Part shown: piece by piece, positions 51,524 to 59,879 of the stretch | Position numbering within the stretch: position 1 is the stretch's first letter | Layout: each line of letters starts with the position of its first letter | Assembly: GCA_963708095.1 (NCBI GenBank) | Contig: OY970182.1 | Location: 1,550,001 to 1,614,000 of the forward strand | Length of the DNA stretch: 64,000 nucleotides | Reading direction: 5' to 3' | Source: JAJZVS01 sp963708095 | GTDB taxonomy: Bacteria > Pseudomonadota > Alphaproteobacteria > Acetobacterales > Acetobacteraceae | The notes under the pieces: generated by a model | The model's database searches: none | Seen by the model: the letters and a program-made list of their open reading frames with translations, nothing else | Told to the model about the DNA's origin: nothing | Made by a program: the position numbers and the translations under genes

Positions 51524-52528
51524 ATGTCGTCGAGCGAAGTTCGAAGCTTTACGGACCCTGGAGAATTTGCGGCCGCGATACGGGGCGCCAGCATAGAGAT
51601 AAGCGATGTCAGCCGGGGAGACTTTGTCGCCTGCATCACGCGAATTGACTTCGATCACCTCTGGATGCAAGGATTCTCGGAGGAAATTCCGCGCCTTATC
51701 CACTCGGCCGATGCAGGTGCACGCGTAAAGTTTGCGTTCCATACCAGGCCGGGACCAGCCCTGCGGCGTGGGGGCGCCGAAGTGAATGCGTCCAACATCG
51801 CCCGGGTTGCCAGGAACCACTCCTACTTTCAGCGATCGTTCGGGCCGACTTGCTGGGGCGCCATGTCCTTGTCGCTGGACGACCTGCCCTCGATCGAGAC
51901 TGCCGTCGGGCGCGATCTGACGCCCCCGGCCGACGAGGTGATCGTTACACCTGGACCTGACGCGATGACCCGCCTCCAGCATCTGCATCTGGCGGCGGGG
52001 CAGGTGGCGGAGCACGCCCCTGAGTTGCTTGCCCATTCCGAGGCAGCGCACGGTCTCGAGCAGGCGCTCCTCGATGCCCTGCTCGCCTGCCTGAAAACGG
52101 AAGACGTACGGGACTATACGTTTCCGCAGCGGCGCCATCAATCGATCATGCGACGTTTCTACGCGGCACTGGAGGCCGCCCCTGACGAGCCTCTCTATGT
52201 GCTGGAATTGGCCCAGGCAATCAGCGTGCCAGTGCGCACGCTGTCGGTATGCTGCCATGAACAGCTGGGCATCGGGGCCAAACAGTACCTTATGCTGCGA
52301 CGCATGCACCTGGTGAGGCGAGCGCTGCGCGTGGCCGATCCCACGACAACGACCGTGACGGAGATCGCGACGCAATACGGGTTCTGGCAATTCGGGCGGT
52401 TCGCGGGCGAGTACAGGTCTCTGTTCGGCGAGTTGCCGTCCGCAACGCTACGCATGCCGCGCGGTGGACGGACCGGCTCATATAATGAGGGACGACAGGT
52501 CCGCCGTCAGTCCACCAATTCTGAATAG
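51524..52528 (+). CDS. AraC-family regulator, second of a tandem pair
   Basis: The 334-residue paralogue of the preceding gene shares FTDPGEFAAAIRG at the N-terminus and the C-terminal helix-turn-helix pair (VLELAQAISVPVRTLSVCCH, YLMLRRMHLVRRALR, VTEIATQYGFWQFGRFAGEY, FGELPSATLR). Similarity is clear in the DNA-binding half and weak in the N-terminal half, so the two may sense different ligands. ATG 51524 is preferred by alignment; earlier starts are possible. It lies just before the outer-membrane barrel gene. Confidence 0.86.
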   Translation: MSSSEVRSFTDPGEFAAAIRGASIEISDVSRGDFVACITRIDFDHLWMQGFSEEIPRLIHSADAGARVKFAFHTRPGPALRRGGAEVNASNIARVARNHSYFQRSFGPTCWGAMSLSLDDLPSIETAVGRDLTPPADEVIVTPGPDAMTRLQHLHLAAGQVAEHAPELLAHSEAAHGLEQALLDALLACLKTEDVRDYTFPQRRHQSIMRRFYAALEAAPDEPLYVLELAQAISVPVRTLSVCCHEQLGIGAKQYLMLRRMHLVRRALRVADPTTTTVTEIATQYGFWQFGRFAGEYRSLFGELPSATLRMPRGGRTGSYNEGRQVRRQSTNSE

Positions 52529-52766
52529 CTCCCGGACGCCGCTTTTACCAGAGTTCGGTGCGAGACCGCTCCTTGTAATCTTGGGGCGGTCAAGGCCCAG
52601 GTCCAGGCGCGCACCGCCGCGGTGAGGAAAGGGAATGGAGTAGCCGAAATCCGGCCGACGAGCACGGCTCGAAGATGCGCGCCGCGCCGGTCCCGGCGGC
52701 TACCGCGGCCGGGCCCATCTCTGGGGGATAACTCGCGTTTCACAAGTGTTCTGGGAGCACCCCAAC

Positions 52767-53630
52767 ATGTTTGGCGCCTCACGGCTGATCACACCCAGTG
52801 CCTGTCTGCTCGTCCTTGCGATCCTCTTGATCGGTGGTGCCGTGCGGGCGCAGGCACCGGCGTCGGCCAATTCGTCAGCTGATGCCACCACTGACGATAC
52901 GACCGCTCTCGCCAAGAAGCTGCAGAACCCGATCGGTGATCTTTACAGCTTCCCGTTCCAGAACAACACGAACTTCAACTACGGCCCGAACAAGGGCACT
53001 CAGGACATCCTGAATGTCCAGCCGGTGATCCCTGTCCACCTCAACGAGAACTGGAACCTCATCACCCGCACCATTCTGCCGCTGGTCTGGCAGCCGTCGT
53101 TGCAGCCGGCACGGACCGTGCCGTTCGGCACCGGCCCGACCACGTTCTCGGCGTTCCTCTCCCCGAGCAAGCCGGTCAACGGCTGGCTCTGGGGCGTCGG
53201 CCCGGTGCTACAGTTGCCCACGATCAGCGACAAAAGCCTTGGCTCCAGCGTGTGGGGCGGCGGTCTCACCGGCGTGCTGGTGTACCTGAAGGGCCCCTGG
53301 GTTGCGGGTGTTCTGGTCAATAATGTCTGGTCGTTCGGGGGCACTTCCGGATCTGCCGGCACACGCTACAACGCGTTCCTGATGCAGCCGTTCGCGAACT
53401 ACAATTTCGGTAAAGGGTGGTATGTCGGCAGCGCGCCGATCATTACGGCGAACTGGCTGACCGCGGGCAACAACGCCTGGACATTGCCGCTGGGAGGTCA
53501 GGTCGGTCGCGTCGTCAGGATCGCCGGAAAGCTGCCGGTCAATCTCGGAGTTGGAGCGTATTATAACGCGCTCCGGCCCGAATTCGGCCCGACCTGGCAG
53601 CTGCGCGTTCAGATCACCCTCATATTCTGA
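52767..53630 (+). CDS. Outer-membrane beta-barrel protein
   Basis: The 287-residue exported protein has a signal peptide (LITPSACLLVLAILLIGGAV, cleavage near VRAQA). It is followed by alternating hydrophobic/polar strands typical of barrels: LQNPIGDLYSFPFQNNTNF, NLITRTILPLVWQP, GWYVGSAPIITANWLT. The C-terminus ends in the aromatic LIF, the usual outer-membrane sorting signal. It resembles the transporter-like/MetA-pathway barrel family with no fixed substrate. ATG 52767 is favoured over TTG 52746. Confidence 0.82.
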   Translation: MFGASRLITPSACLLVLAILLIGGAVRAQAPASANSSADATTDDTTALAKKLQNPIGDLYSFPFQNNTNFNYGPNKGTQDILNVQPVIPVHLNENWNLITRTILPLVWQPSLQPARTVPFGTGPTTFSAFLSPSKPVNGWLWGVGPVLQLPTISDKSLGSSVWGGGLTGVLVYLKGPWVAGVLVNNVWSFGGTSGSAGTRYNAFLMQPFANYNFGKGWYVGSAPIITANWLTAGNNAWTLPLGGQVGRVVRIAGKLPVNLGVGAYYNALRPEFGPTWQLRVQITLIF

Positions 53631-53959
53631 TCGGAGGCCGGGCAAGGCACGGGGCGTCCGGCCTGTGCCGCGCCCTGGGGACGCCGGTCGCCACGGGAAC
53701 CCGCCACCCATGAGCCTGGCCCGCCGGTTTGGTCAATCAGGCCCACTGCGGAGCCCTTGTTCGCGACACCATGCCGGATGCGGCCGCTGCGCCGCCTGGC
53801 GGGACCGGTAGCCGCTGCCAAAAGCGCATAGCTGCCGGCCTGCATCATGTGGCTTCATTCGCTTCCGAGCCGACCGGATTTCGCGATCCAGAGACCTCTC
53901 CCGGATGGCTATACGCGCGACCTTCGATCGAGCTCGCTCAACACTGAGGAGCCACGCCA
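53631..53959. other. Intergenic region upstream of the OmpA lipoprotein
   Basis: No gene is supported in 329 bases. CTGCCAAAAGCGCATAGCTG at 53815 resembles elements at 50338 and 58236. Confidence 0.5.
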
Positions 53960-54514
53960 GTGAACACCCCACTCAAATCCGGCCGCGTCATCGGCTCTCT
54001 GCTCTCGGCAATCGTCTTGGCGGGATGCGTTTCGCAAAGCGATTATGACGCCCTGAAGTCACAAAACCAGGAGCTCCAGCAGAAGATTGAGACGCAGTCG
54101 GCGCAGATTGCCGCCGACAATGTGCAGATCAGCCGGCTGCAGGGGGCGATCAAGTACACTGTCAACAGTGACCTGCTGTTCACGCCGGGCGGCTGGCAGT
54201 TGAGCACGCGAGGGAAAGAGATCATCGCCAGGATGGCAGCAAAACTCGCTCCGACGCAGCAGAACAAGCTTGTCGTGAACGGCTATACCGATAACACCCC
54301 GATCGGTCCGCAACTTATGCGGGAGGGCATCACGTCGAACCAGGAGCTGTCGCAGAAGCGGGCCGACAACGTGATGCAGTATATTATTTCGCAGGGTGTG
54401 AAGCCGGACCTGATCTCGGCGCATGGTTTCGGCGATGCGGATCCGGTTGCCCCGAACAATACATCGAAGGGCCGGGCGCAGAACCGGCGTGTGGAATTGA
54501 CCTTGGCCGGCTAG
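53960..54514 (+). CDS. OmpA-family peptidoglycan-binding lipoprotein
   Basis: The 184-residue protein has a lipoprotein signal (LLSAIVLAGCVSQSD). A short coiled coil follows (LKSQNQELQQKIETQSAQIA), then a complete OmpA C-terminal domain with NSDLLFTPGGWQLS, VVNGYTDNTPIG, and LSQKRADNVMQYIISQGVKP ending AQNRRVELTLAG. The TDN...RA residues bind diaminopimelate in peptidoglycan. It should anchor the outer membrane to the wall. The start is GTG 53960. Confidence 0.9.
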   Translation: MNTPLKSGRVIGSLLSAIVLAGCVSQSDYDALKSQNQELQQKIETQSAQIAADNVQISRLQGAIKYTVNSDLLFTPGGWQLSTRGKEIIARMAAKLAPTQQNKLVVNGYTDNTPIGPQLMREGITSNQELSQKRADNVMQYIISQGVKPDLISAHGFGDADPVAPNNTSKGRAQNRRVELTLAG

Positions 54515-54680
54515 GATGCCTGACGCGGAGACGGCCCTGCCTCCCTCGCTCCCGGCATAGGGTGCGATCCGGGGGCAGGGTCGGCCGAGTACGGTGCCGT
54601 CCTCATTGCCCACGCGCCGGTTTGTGCAGCGGTTCCGATTGGCGAAGTCCTCATCCCAGGCGTCGGGCCATGGGGCCACT

Positions 54681-55142
54681 TCACCCGAATGGGCCAACGT
54701 GCAAAATAATGCTTATCACTGCCGCGATACCAATGAGGAGCAGGATCACCGCGGTGATCAGCGTAAGCGAAGGCGGGAACCGGCTCTCTCCCCGGATGAG
54801 GCCATCGTGCGTCATTTGCTTTCTGACGGCCCGCAACTCGAGCATGAACATGCTGTGATAGACGATTCCCATGACGAGCAGTGCAATCCCAAGGAGAACC
54901 AATGCGACCCCGAAGTGTCTTGGGGCTTTGGCGCCCTCCCTGAGAAGATTGCTTTCCTTCAGCTTCTGGAAGACCTGCGCGATGGTGAAGCCGAAGCCGA
55001 TCAGCGACAGGGACGTCCGGATCACTGACATCAGGGTTCGATCGGCGCTCATGCGGGTGCGCTGAAACGCCATGCCCGTGCGACGCGCAGCCTGTTCGGT
55101 GGCGATCGAAGCGGCATCCGACCTTGATGTGACGCGTTCCAC
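54681..55142 (-). CDS. YidH-like DUF202 membrane protein
   Basis: The 153-residue protein has the DUF202 signature: FQRTRMSADRTLMSVIRTSLSLIGFGF, shortened here, with the conserved Arg-rich segment before the first span. Three predicted spans follow (FGVALVLLGIALLVMGIVYH, ITAVILLLIGIAAVISII). Function is unknown. GTG 55142 is the longest start; ATG 55073, right before the motif, is an alternative. It ends a minus-strand set that begins with the DUF4239 gene and includes the FGE homologue. Confidence 0.85.
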   Translation of the reverse strand: MERVTSRSDAASIATEQAARRTGMAFQRTRMSADRTLMSVIRTSLSLIGFGFTIAQVFQKLKESNLLREGAKAPRHFGVALVLLGIALLVMGIVYHSMFMLELRAVRKQMTHDGLIRGESRFPPSLTLITAVILLLIGIAAVISIILHVGPFG

Positions 55143-55183
55143 GAACTATCACTTCTTTATGGAGCAACGTGACCGAGCGTCGT

Positions 55184-55666
55184 TCATTGCTGCCACCAGC
55201 GAGCAACCCGGGCGACCGGACCGCGAAGCAGCAGATAGGGAACAAAGGCAAGCGCTATTGCGATGGCGGTCGCTTCGCCGATGTAGAAGGCCTTGAGCAC
55301 CATGATCTGATAGGCTGCGTCCATGACGAGTGCCAGAACGATAATACGAGCTGTCGCTTTCAGTCCCTCGCGCAGGCGTCCTGCGCGCTCCGTATAATTC
55401 GTCAGCACTGTCCAGAAATAAGGCGAGCGGCCCGTCTTCGCATCCCGGATGCCGTCGCGTATGGCCACGATCGCCGCCATAGCAGGCTGCAGCAGGAACC
55501 GGAACGATAGCGGGCCGGTCACCCGCAGGATAAGGCTGGTCCATGTCCGCTGAAAGATGTCCTGTGCGGTCGCGGGAGAAGAGTGGCCGAAGATCAGTAC
55601 GGCGGAGACGGCGCCAAGGACGATGGCAAGACGACATCCAGACCAGTGTGAACCTGGCTCTGTCAT
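55184..55666 (-). CDS. Membrane protein downstream of the FGE gene
   Basis: The 160-residue protein is unrecognised. It has an N-terminal signal-like span ending ATAQD, an amphipathic segment (FQRTWTSLILRVTGPLSFRF) and two C-terminal spans (IIVLALVMDAAYQIMVLKAF, AIAIALAFVPYLLLRG). Its ATG 55666 overlaps the stop of the FGE gene (ATGA), so the two are translationally coupled. The role is unknown, perhaps a partner of FGE-dependent proteins. Confidence 0.72.
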   Translation of the reverse strand: MTEPGSHWSGCRLAIVLGAVSAVLIFGHSSPATAQDIFQRTWTSLILRVTGPLSFRFLLQPAMAAIVAIRDGIRDAKTGRSPYFWTVLTNYTERAGRLREGLKATARIIVLALVMDAAYQIMVLKAFYIGEATAIAIALAFVPYLLLRGPVARVARWWQQ

Positions 55667-56670
55667 TGGGCGCGGTGCGTGCGGATCACGCATCGAAACC
55701 CGACGTGACTGGTCGACGTATCCACAGGCTCGGCGTGGCGCGCAGCCGGACGATAGCGCCGGCAATAATTAGGAGCGCACAGGTGGGAACCACCCTTGAG
55801 CACCTTGCGGGGAATTTTTATGTCGGGCAGGAGAGGATCGTAGCTCGCGCCTTCAGACCCACCACGCGGATTTTCGGGGGTGCAGCATGCTTTCGGTGTG
55901 TCGGCCTGGTGGCTGGTTGAATACCAATCTGTGGTCCACTCCCACACATTGCCGATCATGTCGAAGAGACCGTACCCATTGGGCGGGAACGCCTGGACCG
56001 GTGAAGTACGCTCAAAGCCATCCAGCGCCGTATTCTGGTAAGGGAACGCGCCCTGCCAGGTGTTTGCCATCTGCCGGCCCCCGGGGGTGAACTCCGTACC
56101 CCACGCGAACTCCGCGCCGTCGAGCCCGCCGCGCGCGGCGAATTCCCACTCGGCCTCGGTCGGAAGGTCTTTCCCGGCCCACTGCGCGTAAGCTGTCGCG
56201 TCCTGGTAGGCGATATGCACCACCGGATGGTCGTCGCGGCCGCTGATCGAGCTTCGGGGCCCGTACGGGCGCCGCCAGTTCGCCCCGGACATGAAGGTCC
56301 ACCAGTTTGCGATGTTACCGAGATCTACAGGATGATGGGGCGGCCTGAAGACCAGCGAGCCCACCTTTAGCATATGCGGTAGTGCCCCGGGATAGTCGCG
56401 GGGGTTGGGCGGCAGTTCCGCAAAGGTGCGGTAGCCTGTGGCATTGACAAATTTGCGGAACTCGCGATTGGTTACCGGTGTGCGGTCCATCCAGAAACCG
56501 TCGACGACGACCTGATGGGCCGGCGCCTCCTCCGGATAATGCCGGTCCGATCCCATCCGGAACGTGCCGCCCGGAACGGGGGCCATATTCGCGAGGCGCA
56601 CACTCGCAGGGCAGTCAGCGGAATTGCCAGGCGGGGTTTCAGCACCTGCCATGAGAGCAGACTTCATCAT
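55663..56670 (-). CDS. Formylglycine-generating enzyme (sulfatase-modifying factor family)
   Basis: The 335-residue protein matches the FGE/SUMF1 family from MAPVPGGTFRMGSDRHYPEE onward. Other blocks are DRTPVTNREFRKFVNATGYR, LPTEAEWEFAARGGLDG, NVWEWTTDWYS and a final GGSHLCAPNYCRRYRPAARH with FRC. The paired cysteines (C298 and C303) are those used by the aerobic copper-dependent enzyme. It would convert the sulfatase active-site Cys to formylglycine, and its likely client is the arylsulfatase at 45270. ATG 56670 overlaps the DUF4239 stop. Homologues in other systems act as lectin-like modifiers, so the assignment depends on the client. Confidence 0.9.
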   Translation of the reverse strand: MMKSALMAGAETPPGNSADCPASVRLANMAPVPGGTFRMGSDRHYPEEAPAHQVVVDGFWMDRTPVTNREFRKFVNATGYRTFAELPPNPRDYPGALPHMLKVGSLVFRPPHHPVDLGNIANWWTFMSGANWRRPYGPRSSISGRDDHPVVHIAYQDATAYAQWAGKDLPTEAEWEFAARGGLDGAEFAWGTEFTPGGRQMANTWQGAFPYQNTALDGFERTSPVQAFPPNGYGLFDMIGNVWEWTTDWYSTSHQADTPKACCTPENPRGGSEGASYDPLLPDIKIPRKVLKGGSHLCAPNYCRRYRPAARHAEPVDTSTSHVGFRCVIRTHRAQ

Positions 56671-57446
56671 CGCATCCCCCCGATCAGGTCCAGCAGCGGT
56701 TGCTGGCTCACAGTGATAAAGCCCGCCTGCGGATTGTCGAGGTCGAAGACCAGCATGATGACGCTGCCAATCATGACCGCCACGATCATCATCGCAATGC
56801 GATGATGCCCGGCGGCCTGCTCGGCTCCGTAGCCAGAGAAGCCAAGCGCCACGGCGGCAATGCCCGCCAGCATAAGGAACACGCTCGCGGGCACAGTGTT
56901 GCGGCCGGCCGTCAACCGTGCCTGATGCTGGTCGATCATACTGTTCAGAGCCTGAATGAACAGGCCGGTCGGAACGACGTGCGGGTCCGCTTTCGCTGCG
57001 GCCATGGCCTCCCGCCACAGGTCTTCCTGGATTTCCGCCGAGCGGCGCAGGCGCCGCTCGGCTGACGGGGACCCTAACCGAAAGCCCCTGCCGACAACGC
57101 GAAGCTCTGCGTATTCCTTAAAGAGCGGCGCGACACGGGAGGCGTACGGCTCCGGCAGAATGCGGCCGCGCAACGCTGCGGTTCCGATCGTGTTCGCCTC
57201 CTCCAGAATCGCTGTCTTGCGTGCCTCGAATCGCGCCAGGGCCATCCCGAAGGTGAAGCCGATCATCAATGCAAGGAGGCCCATCGACGGCACCGCCAGG
57301 CTGGATATGAATCCCGCGGCTTCTCCAGCGTCCTGCGTCCGATGTCGCCGGCCAAGCAGTGCGCCAAATTCTACCGAGCCGACCGTGAGGAGGAGCGTCA
57401 GCCCGTAGAGGGTCCACTCATTCGTTGCGTAAAGCGAGCTAGCCAT
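56667..57446 (-). CDS. DUF4239-like bestrophin-fold membrane protein
   Basis: The 259-residue protein matches DUF4239. An N-terminal span (LYGLTLLLTVGSVEFGALLG) and a second span (SSLAVPSMGLLALMIGFTFG) precede the family motif MALARFEARKTAILEEANTI. A long cytosolic helical region and two C-terminal spans follow (FLMLAGIAAVALGFSGYG, IAMMIVAVMIGSVIMLVFDL). DUF4239 proteins are bacterial bestrophin-like membrane proteins, possibly ion channels. The gene heads the minus-strand operon and is translationally coupled to the FGE gene. Confidence 0.85.
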   Translation of the reverse strand: MASSLYATNEWTLYGLTLLLTVGSVEFGALLGRRHRTQDAGEAAGFISSLAVPSMGLLALMIGFTFGMALARFEARKTAILEEANTIGTAALRGRILPEPYASRVAPLFKEYAELRVVGRGFRLGSPSAERRLRRSAEIQEDLWREAMAAAKADPHVVPTGLFIQALNSMIDQHQARLTAGRNTVPASVFLMLAGIAAVALGFSGYGAEQAAGHHRIAMMIVAVMIGSVIMLVFDLDNPQAGFITVSQQPLLDLIGGMR

Positions 57447-57572
57447 TCTGCACTACTCTCGTGCCATCAGCGGTGACTGGCCCCTTCGGAGATCGGCGTG
57501 GAGGCGCGTACCGCTGGGCGTGCGCGGGCAGATCTCGGTCACGATACCACACGCCGCCCTGCGCACCGGAGA

Positions 57573-58067
57573 TCATTGCAACACGATCTCGACCCGGCGG
57601 TTCTGCACCCGTGTGGAGTTCTCCGCTGCATCCCTGACGACCTGCCGTGCACGGTCGGTCAGCGTCGCCTTGTCCCAGTCGAAGAACACCAGATTCGAGC
57701 GGGCTGGCGCCGGCGCCAGCGCGGCAACTGGTGCGGGCGCGGGTGGCGGGGGCGGGGATGGGACGTTGAAGGCGTAGCGGATCCCGACCAGCAGCGCATG
57801 ATTGAATTCACTTCCCGCCCTGACCGTCGTCGGGATCGAACCAATCACCGGTCCGGTGTACTCGGCGGTAATCGCCAGCCCCGGGGTTTCCTTCATGGGA
57901 AAGGCGACGCTGACGATCGCTTGATAGGCGAAGGCACCCTGCGTGTCGTTGACGTTGAATCGGTTCCCGATGAGGCCATCGCTCGGTTGTGCACTGGCAC
58001 GCGCTCCCAGGGCGGCGGCGACCGCGGCGAGGGTGACCACACAACAGACGGTGACGCGCGTACTCAC
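57573..58067 (-). CDS. OmpA-type outer-membrane protein with a deleted C-terminal domain core
   Basis: The 164-residue protein has a signal peptide (CCVVTLAAVAAALGARASAQ) and a short barrel-like region (AYQAIVSVAFPMKETPGLAI...FNHALLVGIRYAFNVPSP). A Pro/Ala linker leads to the beginning of an OmpA domain, NLVFFDWDKATLTDRARQVV with RDAAENSTRVQ. The next residues are NRRVEIVLQ, the domain's last strand. About 60 residues with the peptidoglycan-binding Asp and Arg are absent. GTG 58067 has AAGGAG 8 nt upstream. The product may be non-functional or a truncated, unanchored form. Confidence 0.78.
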   Translation of the reverse strand: MSTRVTVCCVVTLAAVAAALGARASAQPSDGLIGNRFNVNDTQGAFAYQAIVSVAFPMKETPGLAITAEYTGPVIGSIPTTVRAGSEFNHALLVGIRYAFNVPSPPPPPAPAPVAALAPAPARSNLVFFDWDKATLTDRARQVVRDAAENSTRVQNRRVEIVLQ

Positions 58068-58211
58068 TCTCGGAGCTCCTTGGATCCCGTGCGCTCCGAT
58101 CACGGTAGTCACGCGGGTATCCACCCACTATGCAGAATCGGCACGGCGCGATCATGGGCGCGCGCATGTGCAACGACGGGCGACAGGGGCCTCGGGCGGG
58201 CCCGGTCGGCG

Positions 58212-58321
58212 GGACCGGACCATCCGCCGGTGGAACTGCCATTTCTGCATAGCCCGCAGGCGCTGGTCCGGCTACGCGTCCGGGGTAGGGAGCCGGACCG
58301 TCCCGTTCTCCCTCAACGCGG
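58212..58321 (+). repeat. Dispersed repeat R2, copy 2
   Basis: Inverted copy of 46932-47040. Its left part contains CTGCCATTTCTGCATAGCCC, related to the short elements at 50338 and 53815. Confidence 0.75.
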
Positions 58322-58337
58322 AGCGAGCGGGTTGACC

Positions 58338-58706
58338 ATGCGCTGTCCTGGGCCGATGCCTCTTGCTCTTAGCTCCTTGGAGCAGCTCGTCCTCGCCGCA
58401 CTCATGTGCGTCGTACTTGCTCCTGCGTGGGCCCCGGCACAAGCGGATATGTTTTCGCCCAGAGACGGATATGCCGCCGACGGCTCCTACAGAGTACAGA
58501 TAGAACTCACCCCCTATGCGTGGGGGACCGAACAGACGACGCGGACGCTCCTGCCCGCCACACGCTCCATCGACATGGTCACCTATGGCCCGTACTCGGC
58601 GTTGGGTTCCGGTTCTAAACGCCCCGGGCCATCCGGCTCGGGTGCCGGTCTGAGGGTCCTGGTCCGCGGCCGCTGTGCGCCCCTGAAACGCGTGAGGTTC
58701 CCATGA
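58338..58706 (+). CDS. Exported protein, probably N-terminal remnant of a barrel gene
   Basis: The 122-residue frame has a signal peptide (LVLAALMCVVLAPAWAPAQA) and a start like outer-membrane proteins, YRVQIELTPYAWGTEQTTRT. After TYGPYSALGSG the sequence becomes Arg/Pro-rich and shadow-like, as if a downstream part had been lost by deletion or frameshift. Its stop overlaps the ATG of the DUF2092 gene. I favour a truncated gene; a small secreted protein is the alternative. Confidence 0.5.
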   Translation: MRCPGPMPLALSSLEQLVLAALMCVVLAPAWAPAQADMFSPRDGYAADGSYRVQIELTPYAWGTEQTTRTLLPATRSIDMVTYGPYSALGSGSKRPGPSGSGAGLRVLVRGRCAPLKRVRFP

Positions 58707-59458
58707 GATTTCCATCCCTTCTCGTCGTCCTGACACTGACGGCAAGCATCCTGGCGCCCGGCGCCGGGCGGGCGGAGGAGCGGCCGCCGATGATCAGCGA
58801 AGCGGCACAAAGTGCTCTGCTCGCCATGGGCAAGAGCCTGGCTGCGCAGAGCTTCTCCTTCAAGGACCGGACGATCCGCGAATATACGGACCCGAGTGGT
58901 CAACCGCTGCACATCTTCCATCATGCGACCGTCCTGGTGCGACGTCCGTATCACCTGGCGGTGGATGTGACCGGCGATGACGGAAAGACCAGGATCGCCT
59001 ACGACGGAAAGACCCTGACGATCTATGGCGTGGATTCCAACAGGTATGCGAGCATTCCGCTGTCGGGGGATCTCGAGGCAATGCTCAAGGTGGCGGTCGC
59101 CCGTCTCGGCGTCGATTTCCCGCTTGCCGACTTTCTGGCGGCTTCGCCGGACAAGGCTTTCCTGACCGGGATCACCACCGGATACGAAGTGAACATCGTA
59201 CCGATCGATGGCGTTCCGTGCCGGCATTTGTTCTTTACCGAACCGCCAGGCATCGAACTTGAGCTCTGGGTGGAAGAGAACGCGAAGGCGCTCCCGCGGC
59301 GCCTGATCGTCACCTATCGCTCGCTCCCGGGCGAGCCGCGCTTCATTGCCGAGATGTGGGGGTGGCACCTGGCCGCGCGACCGACCGACGCGGATTTCGT
59401 GCTGCACGTGCCTGCCGGGGCGACAAGGATTGAAGTCGGGTCGGAGAAAAAGCAATGA
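58703..59458 (+). CDS. DUF2092 periplasmic protein
   Basis: The 251-residue protein has a signal peptide (LLVVLTLTASILAPGAGRA). It matches DUF2092 throughout: SEAAQSALLAMGKSLAAQSF, LVRRPYHLAVDVTGDDGKTR, YDGKTLTIYGVDSNRYASIP, GVPCRHLFFTEPPGIELELW. The fold is related to LolA/LppX-like lipid-binding proteins, so it may carry a lipophilic molecule in the periplasm; that is inferred. It overlaps both neighbours by ATGA and sits with a Gly-rich protein gene. Confidence 0.86.
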   Translation: MRFPSLLVVLTLTASILAPGAGRAEERPPMISEAAQSALLAMGKSLAAQSFSFKDRTIREYTDPSGQPLHIFHHATVLVRRPYHLAVDVTGDDGKTRIAYDGKTLTIYGVDSNRYASIPLSGDLEAMLKVAVARLGVDFPLADFLAASPDKAFLTGITTGYEVNIVPIDGVPCRHLFFTEPPGIELELWVEENAKALPRRLIVTYRSLPGEPRFIAEMWGWHLAARPTDADFVLHVPAGATRIEVGSEKKQ

Positions 59459-59850
59459 AGTACCCAGTTCTCGCGCCGGCAGTCCTGCTGGCTGCATCGC
59501 TGTCTTCGCCACATGCGTTCGGTTGGGGAACGGTCCAGGGAAGGTATGGTGGCGCTGCGTATCGCGGCCCGATGGGCGGGGCGGCCGTGCGTGGCCCGGG
59601 CGGCGCGACGGCCGCCGTCGGTCCGGCAGGGGGCGCGGCGGTGCGCGGTCCGGCGGGGGCAACTGCCTATCGTCCGCCTGCGTACGGGTATGGCGGGGCC
59701 TACTACCGTCCGCCAACCTATTATGCCCCGGCGGCCGGCGCCGCCGCAGTCGGGTTTGTCGCCGGTGCGGCCGTCGGCGCCGCCGCGGCCCAGCCCTACG
59801 CCCCCCCGCCGCCCTATTATCATCCGCCTGTGGTTGTCGTCGCGCCCTGA
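59455..59850 (+). CDS. Exported Gly/Ala/Tyr-rich protein
   Basis: The 131-residue protein has a signal peptide (VLAPAVLLAASLSSPHAFG) and imperfect repeats (YGGAAYRGPMGGAAVRGPGG) followed by a Tyr/Pro-rich segment and one hydrophobic stretch (AAAVGFVAGAAVGAAAA). Similar low-complexity proteins follow DUF2092 genes in other alphaproteobacteria, as far as I recall. The function is unknown. ATG 59455 overlaps the DUF2092 stop. Confidence 0.8.
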   Translation: MKYPVLAPAVLLAASLSSPHAFGWGTVQGRYGGAAYRGPMGGAAVRGPGGATAAVGPAGGAAVRGPAGATAYRPPAYGYGGAYYRPPTYYAPAAGAAAVGFVAGAAVGAAAAQPYAPPPPYYHPPVVVVAP

Positions 59851-59879
59851 CGAGTGCCGGAGGCCCGGGCGCATACGGG

